A program made the position numbers and the translations under genes. A stretch of 20,304 bases of DNA from a virus, in the IMG/VR virus record IMGVR_UViG_3300044825_000899, positions 1 through 20,304 of that record; one strand, given 5' to 3'. Positions 8,593-15,798 of the stretch are shown here, piece by piece. Numbering within the stretch: the stretch's first letter is position 1; every line of letters begins with the position of its first letter. The notes beneath the pieces were generated by a model. It had not been told where the DNA came from. It made no database searches and saw nothing but the letters and a program-made list of their open reading frames with translations.

Positions 8593-8949
8593 TTATACGT
8601 TCACCCAACCGCCTGAAGCTCTGCCCAAAAATGTAGCAGAAGCACCTGCGGCTATGGTGTACGCTGCGTTTGCCGCTAGTGCGTTAATGGCTTGACCCGT
8701 AGACGGATATACGTTAAGTGTATTCGCCCCCAAGTTTTTAACCACTACTTCACCTGCGGGTTCACTTGTCATCAACCTTACACCCGTACTCGCTGCCGTA
8801 GTTCCGACAATGTTAAACACTGACGTTAAACCTAAAGCGTCGGTTTGGGTTGTTCCGGTTGCTGTCAAATTATCAGCCAAATCGCCATTGATGGCAACGG
8901 CTGCAAAGGGGCTATTTCCCGCCCCCATTATGCGTGATGTAAAGGCCAT
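8593..8949 (-). CDS. Small beta-rich virion protein, possible decoration or head protein
   Basis: A 118-residue Ala/Thr/Gly/Val-rich protein with almost no charged residues and a strongly beta-sheet composition. The second half contains AGEVVVKNLGANTLNVYPST and then a small-residue strand AAGASATFLGR near the end. This strand-turn-strand style resembles the C-terminal end of the tail fibre in this window. The ribosome site is a full AAGGAGG 5 bases before the ATG at 8949, the strongest in the window, which suggests high expression. It follows the major capsid and the 98-residue protein and precedes a terminator, so high-copy virion decoration is a sensible inference. No domain is recognised. 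Confidence 0.55.
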   Translation of the reverse strand: MAFTSRIMGAGNSPFAAVAINGDLADNLTATGTTQTDALGLTSVFNIVGTTAASTGVRLMTSEPAGEVVVKNLGANTLNVYPSTGQAINALAANAAYTIAAGASATFLGRASGGWVNV

Positions 8950-8962
8950 ATCGCCTCCTTAA

Positions 8963-9259
8963 TTAAACGCTAGCTTTGCCAAACCAAGCCCGATCGCCTG
9001 CACTCATGGCGGTGGCGGGGCTGGTGTAGGAGCCGCCCGTGCTGGTTGCCAAAAATGTGGAGGGGCTAACGGTACACACTGCGGTCGAAGCAGGGATTGA
9101 TCCGTTTGCTTGTGCGTACACGTACAATTTGCCGTCGCTGCCAAACACTTGTTGCCCTAAACGCGCATTGCCAATTTTGCCATTAGCTAAATCAGCGGCC
9201 AAGGTGATGGTGACTAAATCCGCACCACTGAGGGGGGTTGCTGAAAACGGTGTTGCCAT
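8963..9259 (-). CDS. Small virion protein, probable head decoration protein
   Basis: A 98-residue protein. The longer frame from a TTG at 9274 would place the start inside the terminator's T run, so I use the ATG at 9259, which has GAAAGGA 6 bases upstream. The protein is Ala/Thr/Ser-rich with a central LGQQVFGSDGKLYVYAQANG segment and a likely beta fold. Small proteins with a GxDGxxYVYxxANG-type centre lie just after the major capsid gene in many phages and are usually considered decoration or head-stabilising proteins. It sits between the terminator after the capsid gene and the 118-residue gene. The role is inferred from position and pattern. Confidence 0.62.
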   Translation of the reverse strand: MATPFSATPLSGADLVTITLAADLANGKIGNARLGQQVFGSDGKLYVYAQANGSIPASTAVCTVSPSTFLATSTGGSYTSPATAMSAGDRAWFGKASV

Positions 9260-9272
9260 TTTAATTCCTTTC

Positions 9273-9293
9273 AAAAAAAGGGGCTGAGCCCCT
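9273..9293 (-). terminator. Rho-independent terminator after the major capsid gene
   Basis: On the minus strand GGGGC-TCA-GCCCC (9292-9280) is followed by seven T (9279-9273). It begins 6 bases after the capsid TAA. The downstream 98-residue gene has its ribosome site immediately after the T run, so read-through would be needed for its expression from the same transcript. This is a usual way to make more capsid than downstream products. Confidence 0.85.
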
Positions 9294-9298
9294 GTGTA

Positions 9299-10291
9299 TT
9301 AAGCGGATAGAACGCCTTGGAACTGTGCGCCAGAACAAGTTAAATTGCCGGCCCAGCCGATTAGCTTAACCACTGCATCTTGGTTAACCGATTGGCGGTC
9401 TCCGCCAATGGGTACAAAGTTGCGGTCACGATGTGGCCTGAAGAACATAAATTTACTGTTCAAGAAATACATCCGGTTTGAAGGAATTGCACCACCGATA
9501 CCGCCATCAAGGTACACATCACAATTTAGGCCAGCCCCCAAATATTTGATTGAAGTAAAGCCGGCTGCTGCGCTGTCCTCGCTGGTAACGCGCTGAATTG
9601 CTTGCAGGGATTCCAAGAAAAAGCGATAGTAGTTGTTATCAGCTACGATCATATCGGGGCGATCTGTACCGCGAACCAATTGAACGGCCAAACGGTTCAT
9701 GTAGCTCTGGATGTTGGTGCTTGATACTGCTGCTCCGCCGTCGCTCACGCCGCTGAATGCGGCATTGCGCCAAAAGCTCCAGTTTGCACGGTTAATACCG
9801 CCATAAGTGCCACTTGATGGGGTGGTGCTAATAGCTGCCTGCAAACCGGTGATGTCTTTGCCGCTGTTTCCGGTTCCATCGCTGTAAATGCCGGCGCTGA
9901 TCTGGTTTAACAGTTGCGCTTCAGCTACTTGGATACGGCCTTCAAGCATGTCGATGATCTGCTCTTTGCCGCTGTTTTGCAACATTTCAAAGCCGCTGAT
10001 GGATACGCTAGATGCGTACTGCTTTAAGTCAAACTGAGCGGCGCTAATCGGGCTATTAGGCGTGATGTCAATCACGTCATAACCACTGTATGATGAAGCG
10101 GTGATGGTAGAAGCGTCGTTATACATCAGCTCTTGCATAATGACGTTACCGCCGCTGATGGTTTTAACGTTGCCGCGGCCTTTTAACTTGGTAAGTAACG
10201 CGTTATTTTTGGTTACTGAGTCGGCCAAAGTGCCGGAACGGCTTTGAATGGTGGTCGTGACAATGTCACTCAAATTAGCAAAAGTTGCCAT
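9299..10291 (-). CDS. Major capsid protein
   Basis: A 330-residue protein that begins MATFANLSDIVTTTIQSRSG and contains SVSISGFEMLQNSGKEQIID, then QSYMNRLAVQLVRGTDRPDM, and near the end FFRPHRDRNFVPIGGDRQSV. These are hallmarks of a capsid family found in many short-tailed and other phages that I take to have the HK97 fold. The segment RGTDRPDMIVADNNYYRFFL with a Tyr/Phe-rich turn is especially typical. The start has AGGGG 6 bases before the ATG at 10291. It follows the scaffold gene directly and is followed by a strong terminator, both usual for a capsid gene. No N-terminal pro-sequence or protease gene is seen, which fits a separate scaffold. Confidence 0.88.
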   Translation of the reverse strand: MATFANLSDIVTTTIQSRSGTLADSVTKNNALLTKLKGRGNVKTISGGNVIMQELMYNDASTITASSYSGYDVIDITPNSPISAAQFDLKQYASSVSISGFEMLQNSGKEQIIDMLEGRIQVAEAQLLNQISAGIYSDGTGNSGKDITGLQAAISTTPSSGTYGGINRANWSFWRNAAFSGVSDGGAAVSSTNIQSYMNRLAVQLVRGTDRPDMIVADNNYYRFFLESLQAIQRVTSEDSAAAGFTSIKYLGAGLNCDVYLDGGIGGAIPSNRMYFLNSKFMFFRPHRDRNFVPIGGDRQSVNQDAVVKLIGWAGNLTCSGAQFQGVLSA

Positions 10292-10309
10292 GGTTTCCCC
10301 TTATTAGGT

Positions 10310-11284
10310 TCATCTATCAAATTGGGCCTCGAGAATATCTCTCAAACTTCCCGCTACGGTTTGACTGCCTGACGATGTTGGGGAACTGCCTTTAACGCTT
10401 ACGCTTGCGGCTTTCGCTCGCTGGTTTCGTGCTTGCTCTTCCTGTTGTCGTCTTGCTTCTGTCGTTTGCCGCTCGATAAGGGTTTGCCTAATATCGGGTC
10501 GCATCCAAATAGCCATCTCGTATGCGTCTTGCAACGATTGCGCTTTGCCTGATTCCAACAGGTCGGCCATGTCGTTACGCACCGCATCAAAATGCTCTTT
10601 TTCAGCCGTTGCAAATTGCGCCAGTTCGTGGTTCGCTTTTACTTGCTCTTGCTGTTGTAATGAATTTTGCCATAACTGTTGAGTTTGGCGCAACTCATTT
10701 AGCTGGTTCATTAAATATTGCGTTTGCGGGTCGATGTTCTGAGGCTGCTGCGCTAACCCTAGGTCAACGCCATATTCTTGGGCCAATTGCTGTAGATATT
10801 GCGCTTTGGTTACTGGGTCGCTGTTGCGCAAAGTGTTATCGGCGTGCAATAACCTTTGAATCGCTTGAGGCGCATCTAGTCCCGTGCGCTGAATGTTTTG
10901 CATATAAGGTGATATTGCCTGTTCAAATGCCCGCGCCCTGTGTGCATGGCCTTTAAACTCTTCAATCCCTTTCAGAAAATCCGATTCTCGCCGATTAGCT
11001 TCAGCGGTCAGAATCTTGATTTCCTGCGGTGTTAATGCTTCCCCCCGCTCGGCTTTAATATAGGCTTGTTTTGCCTCTGCCTTCCAGCTTGACGGGGCTT
11101 TGATTTCCGGTTGTTCTATCGGTGTGTTTTCACTTTGCTCGGGAGTCGTGTATTTGCCTTGTTCGTCTCGGGGCTGTTCTTGCTGATGGTTAGCTTCGGG
11201 CAGCGTTTCTGTGCTCTCAACAGTTGCTGGCGTTGTTTTTTCAGTGTCAAATGCTTGTTCTAGTGCTTCGCGTAGGTTTTCCAT
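10310..11284 (-). CDS. Capsid scaffolding protein
   Basis: A 324-residue highly charged, Gln/Glu-rich protein with few aromatic residues. The first 85 residues are polar and Pro/Thr/Glu-rich (disordered). Residues about 95-290 are helical with long coiled-coil stretches (for example QTQQLWQNSLQQQEQVKANH). It ends GSLRDILEAQFDR after a basic linker, and the first residues read NLREALEQAF, so the same short helix appears at both ends. A Gln/Glu-rich, mostly helical protein directly before the capsid gene is the standard position and style of a scaffold that guides procapsid assembly and leaves before or during packaging. AGAGAG lies just before the ATG at 11284, and there is a 26-base gap to the previous stop. 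Confidence 0.82.
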   Translation of the reverse strand: MENLREALEQAFDTEKTTPATVESTETLPEANHQQEQPRDEQGKYTTPEQSENTPIEQPEIKAPSSWKAEAKQAYIKAERGEALTPQEIKILTAEANRRESDFLKGIEEFKGHAHRARAFEQAISPYMQNIQRTGLDAPQAIQRLLHADNTLRNSDPVTKAQYLQQLAQEYGVDLGLAQQPQNIDPQTQYLMNQLNELRQTQQLWQNSLQQQEQVKANHELAQFATAEKEHFDAVRNDMADLLESGKAQSLQDAYEMAIWMRPDIRQTLIERQTTEARRQQEEQARNQRAKAASVSVKGSSPTSSGSQTVAGSLRDILEAQFDR

Positions 11285-11310
11285 GAGGTTCTCTCTGGTG
11301 GTTAAAAAAA

Positions 11311-11697
11311 CTAAATGCCCAAACGGTGCATGGCGTTGGCTATGTCTTGCTTGATATTTCCCGCCGGCTTGTTATCTGGCCGGCTGCTCATGTGGTGCTT
11401 TATCTCGTTGCCGACTTCGACTAATCGATGCTCTTTTAAATGTTCTCGATGCTGCGAACGTGAACCAATCCATTCGCCGGTAACCTGACTTTTATAACCT
11501 GCAATATCTTTCATAACCATGGGCGCATTCGTAATATCCGGCTGGTACTCTCCACGGGGCACAAGTTTGCCTGTGATGCGGTCTTGCACCCAGCCGCCCC
11601 GCTGCACTTTTCCGCTAAACACCTGATCAAAATTTGATGAAAATGCCGCATAATCCGTAGGTCGTTGTTTGTCGCCTTTGCCCGCTTCGTGTGCCAT
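11311..11697 (-). CDS. Conserved phage protein of unknown function
   Basis: A 128-residue basic protein beginning MAHEAGKGDKQRPTDYAAFS. Its centre reads MKDIAGYKSQVTGEWIGSRS and QHREHLKEHRLVEVGNE, a His/Arg-rich segment. I recognise this YKSxVTGxxIxSRxxHREHLK pattern as recurrent in phage late operons of this kind, but I know no function for it. It lies just before the scaffold gene, has an AGGGGG ribosome site 5 bases upstream, and is soluble. A role around head assembly is possible only by position. Confidence 0.55.
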   Translation of the reverse strand: MAHEAGKGDKQRPTDYAAFSSNFDQVFSGKVQRGGWVQDRITGKLVPRGEYQPDITNAPMVMKDIAGYKSQVTGEWIGSRSQHREHLKEHRLVEVGNEIKHHMSSRPDNKPAGNIKQDIANAMHRLGI

Positions 11698-11705
11698 AGT
11701 TCCCC

Positions 11706-12062
11706 CTAATATGCCAATAAAAGCATTTCAATTGCTTCTTCTTCTTCCTCATCCTCAAGGCGTTTTAGCTCCATCAAGATAAGGATCTGTTCGGCCACAA
11801 ACCTTTGCGCCTCTAAATTTGTTTTAAGCCCCGTGTAATCAATATTGAATTGTTTTTTTGCCTGCGGCACTGCCGCTAAGGCTTTTTCTGGGGTGCGTTC
11901 TACCGCTTCAATTACTTGTTCTATGGACGGTAATTTTTTTTCGTGCTGTTTTTTCCACCACCGATAATAATAATCGCCGCCATCGTGGGTATCCGCGCCG
12001 GTTATTAAACCCCAAGCATTTCCCCACGCTTTGCCCCATGATTTACCCCATGCGCTGGCCAT
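11706..12062 (-). CDS. WG-repeat small protein, unknown function
   Basis: A 118-residue protein whose N-terminus (residues 3-18) is a tandem repeat of a Trp-Gly unit: SAWGKSWGKAWGNAWG. The repeat is followed by an aromatic cluster YYYRWWKKQ, a helical middle, and an acidic end EDEEEEEAIEMLLLAY. I recognise such Trp-Gly starts on small proteins next to virion genes in some phages, but the function is unknown. Its ATG at 12062 is 3 bases after the previous stop, with only a weak ribosome site. It may bind another virion protein through the aromatic stretch. Confidence 0.5.
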   Translation of the reverse strand: MASAWGKSWGKAWGNAWGLITGADTHDGGDYYYRWWKKQHEKKLPSIEQVIEAVERTPEKALAAVPQAKKQFNIDYTGLKTNLEAQRFVAEQILILMELKRLEDEEEEEAIEMLLLAY

Positions 12063-12065
12063 GTT

Positions 12066-12491
12066 TTATACCGGATTCCACGGGTCAATATCTTGGCCTG
12101 TGCCTTTGACTTGAACATCATTAACATATTGGATGTTTGCATCAACCATGCCAGATAGAGTGAATGTGAGGCCGTCTGTCTTGGCTTTGATTGCCGTCGA
12201 GGTTGCTTGCAATGCCAAATCAGCCGATTTAATCTCTGCCGTTCCGTCCCATTGTAATGTTCCGCCGCCCACCACGTTGGCCCCGTCTTTTACGACAATT
12301 GCATACACCCCAGCAACTGGTGCTGGTGATGTGGGTACGCTGCCCCAGTAAACGCCTGCACTGGTGGTATCGCTCATGGCTATTGGGCCGATACCTGATG
12401 CACCTGCGCCAGCCGCTCCTGACTGGTAAAGGTACGCTTGTAATGTCGTTAATCCGTTTTGGGTGTACGGAAATTGAAGCTCGTTCGCCAT
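12066..12491 (-). CDS. Small virion-associated protein, unknown function
   Basis: A 141-residue, mostly beta protein rich in Ala/Gly/Thr/Val. A conserved-looking end reads SGMVDANIQYVNDVQVKGTG and then DPWNP. I recognise VDANIxYVNDVxVxGxG-type endings from small structural proteins of phages, often beside fibre or neck genes. TAGGAT lies 8 bases before the ATG at 12491 and inside the end of the fibre gene, so translation is coupled. It may be a fibre-attachment or head-tail accessory protein. This is inference only. Confidence 0.52.
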   Translation of the reverse strand: MANELQFPYTQNGLTTLQAYLYQSGAAGAGASGIGPIAMSDTTSAGVYWGSVPTSPAPVAGVYAIVVKDGANVVGGGTLQWDGTAEIKSADLALQATSTAIKAKTDGLTFTLSGMVDANIQYVNDVQVKGTGQDIDPWNPV

Positions 12492-12493
12492 GG

Positions 12494-15400
12494 TTATATC
12501 CTATATGTGGTAAACGTATTGGCTGCCGTTTTAATCGTCCTAAAACTTGCGCTGGTATTGGCTGCGATTGTTGTGGTGCCTACGTACGTCATACCTGTGT
12601 TTCCCGCCATAGTCACCGTAAACGCAGCCGTGTTAACAATTGACCACGTAAAACTTCTAAATGTTTCTAAACCAGACATAACGCCAGCATCAGCATTTGT
12701 GCCCGTGGGCAAGGTAAACGTGATATTAGCTGTCGGAGTTGTTCGGATAACCAAGGTTAATATCTGTGCAATTGTCAATGTAACGGCGGTGTTTTGGGTT
12801 GTTATTGCACTGCTGCCTTCGTAAACAACGCCACGAGAGGATGTCCCGGAATTGCCATTTATCAAACTTACCGTTGTTCCCGTATAAAAAGTATGAAACG
12901 ATGTCGTCGTGTCTACCGAGTACCACTGGGATGAATTGGTGGCTCCAATTGCAAAATCTACCGCAGCAGAAGCTACCGTGGGACGTGTTACTATTTTTGT
13001 TCCAACCGACCTTGTTGTGACCGCCGGTATCGCAAGGCCAACATCTTGGAATTCAATACGAGAACCAATGTCCCCCGCCATTAAAAGCCCGGGCTGATTG
13101 TTCGCCGCATCCCAAAGATTGGCTGCGGTTATCGGACCTATCGCACCAACACTGTAAAAAGTCGCATTCATGTAATTAGTCAAAATATTGTCTAAATACA
13201 AAATGAAAGCATTACCAATTGGGATTGTTGATCCAACGTTTGTTCCCGAGTGTGTCCAAGAACCACCAGAAATATTTATTACATAAGCCCCGTTTCCAGA
13301 TGCAACGCCTGTAAATACACTCACATAAATATCATATTCAGTATTACTTACTTGAATAACTCTTGCATTCGCTGGGTCTAACGCCCCACCCTCACCTAAA
13401 GTAAAACCTCGCCCCCAACCATAAAAATTTCCCGTGCTCCCAATAGTAAAATCGACGCCATCACTTGTATTAAAAAAGAACATATATTCAGATGTTCTTC
13501 TCGTAGCTGTAAGTAATGAATTGTTATACAGAATTTTTAAACTTAACTTTTCTCGTGTCTGCGTTGTCGTCCATCTACCGACATACATATACGTATCGGT
13601 TCCGCCAGTGTTTGCGGGTAAAGTATTAGTGTAGAAGTCAGCATTACCGCCCGTTAAAGTAGTTGCAGTGGAAGCGTTGCCCGTCAAGTTTGCTGTTATT
13701 GTGCCTGCGCTAAAATTGCCACTGCTATCACGGGAAACAATTGCCAAGGCTGTGTTTGCGTTTGTTGCTGTGGTTGCCGAATTGCTAACTTTGCCCGCCG
13801 TTGTTATGGTGTTAAGCTTTGTGTCCGCAATACTTCCGGCCAGCATCGTATTTGTTACGGTGCCAGTGTCCCCCGTTGATACCAAAGTACCGTTAACGTT
13901 GGGTAGCGTGTAGGTTCTGGTTGTCGCCGTAGTGATTCCCGCTGCATCAAACTTGGCTTTTTTGGTGTTGTCCGTATCGTCCTGTATTGTGAAACTGGCA
14001 TCAGTTACGGTTTTATTTGTCAGGGTTTCAGTGCCAGTCAATGTCGCAGCATCCGTAATCCCGTAGCCGCTTACCGTCGTGGGTTTGCTGGTAATGCTTG
14101 AAAACGCTGGTGTAATGGTAACGTTCGTTGCTGTTGTAATTCGCCCTTTAGCATCCACAATAACCTGCGCCGATTGTGTAGCGTTTCCATATGTTCCGGC
14201 TGTCGCTCCCGAGTTGGCCAAGGTCAAAGTTATAGCCGTCGCTCCACTTCCCGTAGCATCCCCTGTTACTGTGATATTTTGATTGCCCGTCAAATAGTTA
14301 GGTGTCCAGTTCACCCACTGTGTGCCATTGTTTCGGAGTAGTTGACCGCTGCTAGGCGTTGCAACCGTGACGTCACTCAGTTGGGTTAATGAGTAATCTC
14401 CCTCAGTCGCCGTAATTGGCCCCGTGCGCCCAAACACTGATGTGACTGCGTCGGTGTTCAAATCGCTCCAGCTGGCTGTGATGTTTGTGCCGTCTTGCTT
14501 GTTTAATGTTAGGGTTTTGGTTGTTGTTCCGGTTACCGCCGCAGATGTCAACGATCTGTCATAGGCTGTGTTCCAGTTTGCCGAATTGTCGGTTAAATAA
14601 GTAATGGTTCCATTAGTTGACTTGACAAGGCCAAGACCGGACAATACCGCCTGTTTGTTGTTGAATGTTGCCCAATCCGTTGCGCTAAGTGCGCCCGTAA
14701 TGGTGCTGCTAGCTGTGGGCAATCCAATTGTCGTTGCGCTGCCGCCATTAAACGAAGTGCCCGTCAATGGTCCAGATATCGTTAATACGTTCGTTGTGTT
14801 AGCTGTTACCGTGATATTTCCCGTACCATCAAAAGTAACCCCGTTAATCGTTCTGGGTGTTTGCAATGCCGTAGCCGTCGCTGCATTGCCCGTCGTGCTT
14901 TGGTTGAGTGTGGGTACATCCGCCGCTTGAATGGCCGACATTGTTACGTTTGTTCCAGTTCCTCTTAAATATTGCCCTGCGGTTGTTGCGCCTGCAAGTG
15001 CGTTAATTGCTGCCTGTTGCGTTGATGCGCCTGTGCCGCCGTCAGCAATTGCCAAATCAATGATGCCTGCAATTGAGCCACCTGTAATCGCTACGGTGCT
15101 AGCGTTTTGCGTTGCAATTGTTCCTAAACCAAGCGATGTCCTTGCCTGCTCTCGCGTTTCTTGTATCCATGCTGTGCCATTACCAACAATAAAATTATCT
15201 GCTAATGGTGACAATGCTGCAATTGCTGTAAGGTCTGAATCTAATGGTTGTGCATCAATTATTCCGTATCCAGATAATGTTGTAGGTTTGTCCGTTACGT
15301 TTGAAAAAGCAGGAGTAATTGTGACATTGGTAGAAGATGTTAGCCGTCCCTGTGCGTCAACTGTGTATTGTGGTGCTTGAGTAGCATTACCGTATACACC

Positions 15401-15565
15401 TGCGGCTACCGTAGTGTTGGGCAAATTGGATATTGGTAATTTTTCATTACCGTCCAGGGGCGCATAGCCGTTGGCAGCTCCTTTATTGGCTGCGTTTTCT
15501 GGAGTAAAACCCAATGCCGCTATTATGTCGGCATATAAAATTTTTAATTTGGTTATAAAAGCCAT
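12494..15565 (-). CDS. Tail fibre protein (receptor-binding candidate)
   Basis: A 1023-residue, Thr/Asn/Gly-rich protein with about no Cys, starting at the ATG at 15565, 2 bases after the upstream stop (a TTG at 15571 in the same frame overlaps that stop and is less likely). Residues 20-105 contain GFTPENAANKGAANGYAPLD and a first beta-helix-like unit. Residues 459-506 carry a second copy of that unit (YGNATQ, DAKGR, NVTITPAFS, KPTT, GYG). Further segments such as ATATALQTPRTINGV are common in fibres. Residues about 635-810 are aromatic and unlike the rest (YMFFFNTSDGVDFTIG) and AT-rich in DNA. The end (about 940-1023) is a beta-strand unit with TAAFTVTMAGNTG and ASFRTIKTAANTF, typical of fibre C-termini. 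Placement between a membrane protein gene and head genes is unusual. The receptor role is inferred. Confidence 0.8.
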   Translation of the reverse strand: MAFITKLKILYADIIAALGFTPENAANKGAANGYAPLDGNEKLPISNLPNTTVAAGVYGNATQAPQYTVDAQGRLTSSTNVTITPAFSNVTDKPTTLSGYGIIDAQPLDSDLTAIAALSPLADNFIVGNGTAWIQETREQARTSLGLGTIATQNASTVAITGGSIAGIIDLAIADGGTGASTQQAAINALAGATTAGQYLRGTGTNVTMSAIQAADVPTLNQSTTGNAATATALQTPRTINGVTFDGTGNITVTANTTNVLTISGPLTGTSFNGGSATTIGLPTASSTITGALSATDWATFNNKQAVLSGLGLVKSTNGTITYLTDNSANWNTAYDRSLTSAAVTGTTTKTLTLNKQDGTNITASWSDLNTDAVTSVFGRTGPITATEGDYSLTQLSDVTVATPSSGQLLRNNGTQWVNWTPNYLTGNQNITVTGDATGSGATAITLTLANSGATAGTYGNATQSAQVIVDAKGRITTATNVTITPAFSSITSKPTTVSGYGITDAATLTGTETLTNKTVTDASFTIQDDTDNTKKAKFDAAGITTATTRTYTLPNVNGTLVSTGDTGTVTNTMLAGSIADTKLNTITTAGKVSNSATTATNANTALAIVSRDSSGNFSAGTITANLTGNASTATTLTGGNADFYTNTLPANTGGTDTYMYVGRWTTTQTREKLSLKILYNNSLLTATRRTSEYMFFFNTSDGVDFTIGSTGNFYGWGRGFTLGEGGALDPANARVIQVSNTEYDIYVSVFTGVASGNGAYVINISGGSWTHSGTNVGSTIPIGNAFILYLDNILTNYMNATFYSVGAIGPITAANLWDAANNQPGLLMAGDIGSRIEFQDVGLAIPAVTTRSVGTKIVTRPTVASAAVDFAIGATNSSQWYSVDTTTSFHTFYTGTTVSLINGNSGTSSRGVVYEGSSAITTQNTAVTLTIAQILTLVIRTTPTANITFTLPTGTNADAGVMSGLETFRSFTWSIVNTAAFTVTMAGNTGMTYVGTTTIAANTSASFRTIKTAANTFTTYRI
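14048..14191 (-). repeat. Fibre internal repeat, copy 2
   Basis: This encodes fibre residues 459-506, a second copy of the unit at residues 58-105. Both begin YGNATQ and share DA(Q/K)GR, NVTITPAFS, KPTT and SGYGI. The DNA copies have diverged more than the proteins, so the duplication is old or the unit came in separately. Confidence 0.7.
15251..15394 (-). repeat. Fibre internal repeat, copy 1
   Basis: This encodes fibre residues 58-105 near the N-terminus and pairs with the copy at 14048-14191. It probably forms one structural unit of the fibre shaft. Confidence 0.7.
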
Positions 15566-15567
15566 GA

Positions 15568-15798
15568 TCAACCCAATTTTATAAAGTACGCAACCAATCC
15601 ACTAAATGCACCAATGGCCGCACTGCCGGCACTTATCATCATCAATGCGCCTTTCATTTTGCCTCGGCCTTCCGCTAAAAGGATTTTTATTTCATGTACT
15701 TCGGCGGCTACTGCTTCCACTTTTTTATCCATGTGGGTGATGCGGTTTTCCATGTGTATAAATCGTTCTTCATGTCTTGCAAGGTCTGCGTTAGTCAT
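15568..15798 (-). CDS. Small coiled-coil membrane protein (XhlA/holin-like)
   Basis: A 76-residue protein. Residues 5-45 form a charged helix (ERFIHMENRITHMDKKVEAV) with coiled-coil spacing. Residues about 52-73 form one hydrophobic span (GALMMISAGSAAIGAFSGLV). This coiled-coil-then-single-TM layout matches hemolysin XhlA-type proteins and some holins. The ATG at 15798 overlaps the portal TGA (ATGA), so it is coupled to the portal. Lysis genes are not usually between portal and fibre, so it may instead be a virion or membrane accessory. The fold assignment is moderate and the role is open. Confidence 0.55.
   Translation of the reverse strand: MTNADLARHEERFIHMENRITHMDKKVEAVAAEVHEIKILLAEGRGKMKGALMMISAGSAAIGAFSGLVAYFIKLG

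Noticed and set aside
12459-15380. Plus-strand frames of 60-150 codons opposite the fibre gene, rich in Val and Ala
   Set aside because: They are mirror images of Thr/Asn/Ala-rich fibre codons (ACN and AAC read as NGT and GTT). They have no convincing ribosome sites or domain patterns, and the minus-strand gene is certain.
12494-15565. Diversity-generating retroelement target in the fibre
   Set aside because: No reverse transcriptase, template repeat or matching variable repeat is visible in the window; the two fibre repeats are shaft-like and diverged evenly.
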